Program-made: the position numbers and the translations under genes
The notes under the pieces: model-generated
What the model was told of the DNA's origin: nothing
Databases searched by the model: none
Seen by the model: the letters and a program-made list of their open reading frames with translations, nothing else
DNA from: Euryarchaeota archaeon UBA251
Lineage (GTDB): Archaea > Thermoplasmatota > Poseidoniia > Poseidoniales > Thalassarchaeaceae
Direction: 5' to 3'
DNA: 6,066 bases
Assembly: GCA_002497905.1 (NCBI GenBank)
Contig: DAFJ01000019.1
Span: 1 to 6,066 of the forward strand
Part shown: piece by piece, positions 5,050 through 6,066 of the stretch
How positions within the stretch are numbered: the first letter of the stretch is position 1
Layout of the letters: every line of letters starts with the position of its first letter

Positions 5050-6066
5050 TCAGATTACGTCACTAAGGTCAATTGCAGATTTACCATTCCAGCCATGAAG
5101 TCCTTCTTCATCCAGATGAAATGCGTTGACTTGCATTTCGCCTCTTCGTTTCTCGCTGATTACACGTGTTGTTCTTGAAGCAGCCCACCACGTTCGCCTC
5201 ATTGCTTCTAAATCAGGTGCTGGTACTCGTGGATGAATCATGAACCAACCCGCTAGAGCGTGGTGGATACGCTCCTCCAATCCGTCGAGATTACCCTTTA
5301 CAATAGGCGGATACTGGTAATCGTCAATGGTTCGACTTGAGCCATTAATGCCTATGCCAAGATGAATTCGAACCTCATTCCCGCGTGTTCGTGCATGAAG
5401 TAGGAGCCCTCCACATTTCTCAGCAGTTTCTCCCCTGATGAGATCATTCGGCCATCGAACGCCCAGATCGGACTTAGGACGCCAACCTATGCGGTCGATA
5501 CCATGGCCAGTGAATGCCTGCAAAGCCTCTAACACGGCAGTAGCAGACATGATGTGGAGGTCAAGTGTAGTGATTTTGGTTGTTTCAGGTCCTGCGATAC
5601 ACCATGTTCCGAAGAGATCCCCCTCAATTCCGATCCAATCGTTACCTCGTCGCCCTCTTCCTGCTGTCTGTCTATCTGTGATTACTACATCTCCAACTTC
5701 TGAGTCATCTGGTAGTTCGTCCATGGTGGATTCTGTCTCTTTGATTCGTTTTGGTTTAAATCTCCATGGTCGCCATATACATACTGCTGCGAGACGTTCA
5801 CCTCCCTTGGAATGTCCATCGATTCTACGTGAGCACCACCCCCTTCTGTCTGCTTGAGACAATGCTTGACGCGTGGCATCATCGTCTGAAGCGATGATTA
5901 CAATGCAGCCATCCTTAGTGAGGCAATCTGTATTCTCTAGATGGTCAATAGCATGTAAGATAGGATGGATTTCTGGACGTGTCAATGCCGCCTCCTCCAT
6001 CGGTCCTAGTTTGTTCTCTATCGGTTCTAGGTAGGGGGGGTTCCATGCGATCACATCGAATGGCCC
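5050..6066 (-). CDS. HemK/PrmC-type methyltransferase-biotin protein ligase fusion, 5' end missing
   Basis: This is a 338-codon open frame running off the right edge. It begins GPFDVIAWNPPYLEP: the FDxIxxNPPY block is the catalytic motif IV of HemK/PrmC glutamine methyltransferases, which methylate release factors. The rest of that fold follows to about residue 100 (LTKDGCIVIIA, ERLAAVCIW). The same frame then holds a full biotin protein ligase: ETESTMDEL (110-118), DRQTAGRGRRGNDW (131-144, the biotinyl-AMP loop), VRWPNDL (203-209, usually KWPNDL), EKCGGLLL (216-223, keeping the biotin-contacting Lys), LGIGINGSS (236-244), and a C-terminal SH3-like domain ending SDVI. Ligases of this type attach biotin to carboxylase carrier proteins. 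A GTG at 6054 could be misread as a start, but the methyltransferase motif continues upstream of it, so the true start and SAM-binding motif I lie outside. No in-frame start codon precedes the ligase, so it is made as one chain. The methylation substrate is unknown. Confidence 0.85.
   Translation of the reverse strand, partial: GPFDVIAWNPPYLEPIENKLGPMEEAALTRPEIHPILHAIDHLENTDCLTKDGCIVIIASDDDATRQALSQADRRGWCSRRIDGHSKGGERLAAVCIWRPWRFKPKRIKETESTMDELPDDSEVGDVVITDRQTAGRGRRGNDWIGIEGDLFGTWCIAGPETTKITTLDLHIMSATAVLEALQAFTGHGIDRIGWRPKSDLGVRWPNDLIRGETAEKCGGLLLHARTRGNEVRIHLGIGINGSSRTIDDYQYPPIVKGNLDGLEERIHHALAGWFMIHPRVPAPDLEAMRRTWWAASRTTRVISEKRRGEMQVNAFHLDEEGLHGWNGKSAIDLSDVI

Noticed and set aside
5740..5790. 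Frameshift or missed stop as an explanation for the methyltransferase-ligase fusion
   Set aside because: The frame is continuous through both domains with no stop, and no in-frame ATG, GTG or TTG near the junction would allow the ligase to be made alone.
5438..5857. Plus-strand open frame inside the fusion gene
   Set aside because: The minus strand here encodes unmistakable biotin ligase motifs.
6052..6054. GTG as the true start of the fusion gene
   Set aside because: The codons upstream to the window edge read GPFD, which completes the conserved FDxIxxNPPY motif, so the gene begins beyond the window.

Overview
The window looks archaeal and euryarchaeal. It best fits a mesophilic marine Thermoplasmatota relative such as Marine Group II/III (Poseidoniales-like). 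The reasons are a probable Pop5-type RNase P subunit, a biotin ligase without the bacterial N-terminal HTH, TATA-like boxes about 25 nt from start codons, GGTGATC-type Shine-Dalgarno sequences, and dense packing of small membrane and secreted proteins. Lineage is inferred from gene content only; no marker gene such as rRNA is present.

Region 1 (1-1444, minus strand) is a tightly coupled three-gene operon, read from right to left. First is a secreted, C-terminally anchored Reeler/choice-of-anchor-V-like protein with an unusual CxCH motif. Next is a two-helix membrane protein whose TTG start overlaps the preceding stop. Last is the first 40 residues of a protein with a twin-arginine motif, possibly a Rieske iron-sulphur protein, which runs off the left edge. 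Together they suggest a membrane electron-transfer cluster, but the decisive part lies outside the window.

Region 2 (1445-2837) is an AT-rich divergent promoter region followed by a plus-strand pair: a small TPR protein and a compact, divergent FtsZ/tubulin-superfamily protein. The second protein keeps the phosphate loop and the T7 catalytic loop, but has replaced the residues that usually read guanine. It also has no C-terminal tail.

Region 3 (2832-4184, minus strand) is an unrecognised membrane protein with about ten helices. It ends in an acidic tail built from three 9-residue repeats and overlaps the FtsZ-like gene tail-to-tail.

Region 4 (4185-5044) starts with a 50-bp divergent promoter whose single AT-rich element is about 25 nt from both start codons. 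It is followed by a Pop5-like gene and a small protein with one membrane helix at each end.

Region 5 (5050-6066, minus strand) encodes one continuous polypeptide that joins the C-terminal half of a HemK/PrmC-type methyltransferase (NPPY motif) to a complete biotin protein ligase. Its N-terminus lies beyond the right edge.

The most interesting items are the methyltransferase-biotin ligase fusion, the TPR/FtsZ-like pair with altered nucleotide contacts, and the CxCH protein in the putative Rieske operon. No mobile elements, CRISPR arrays, tRNAs or rRNAs were seen.
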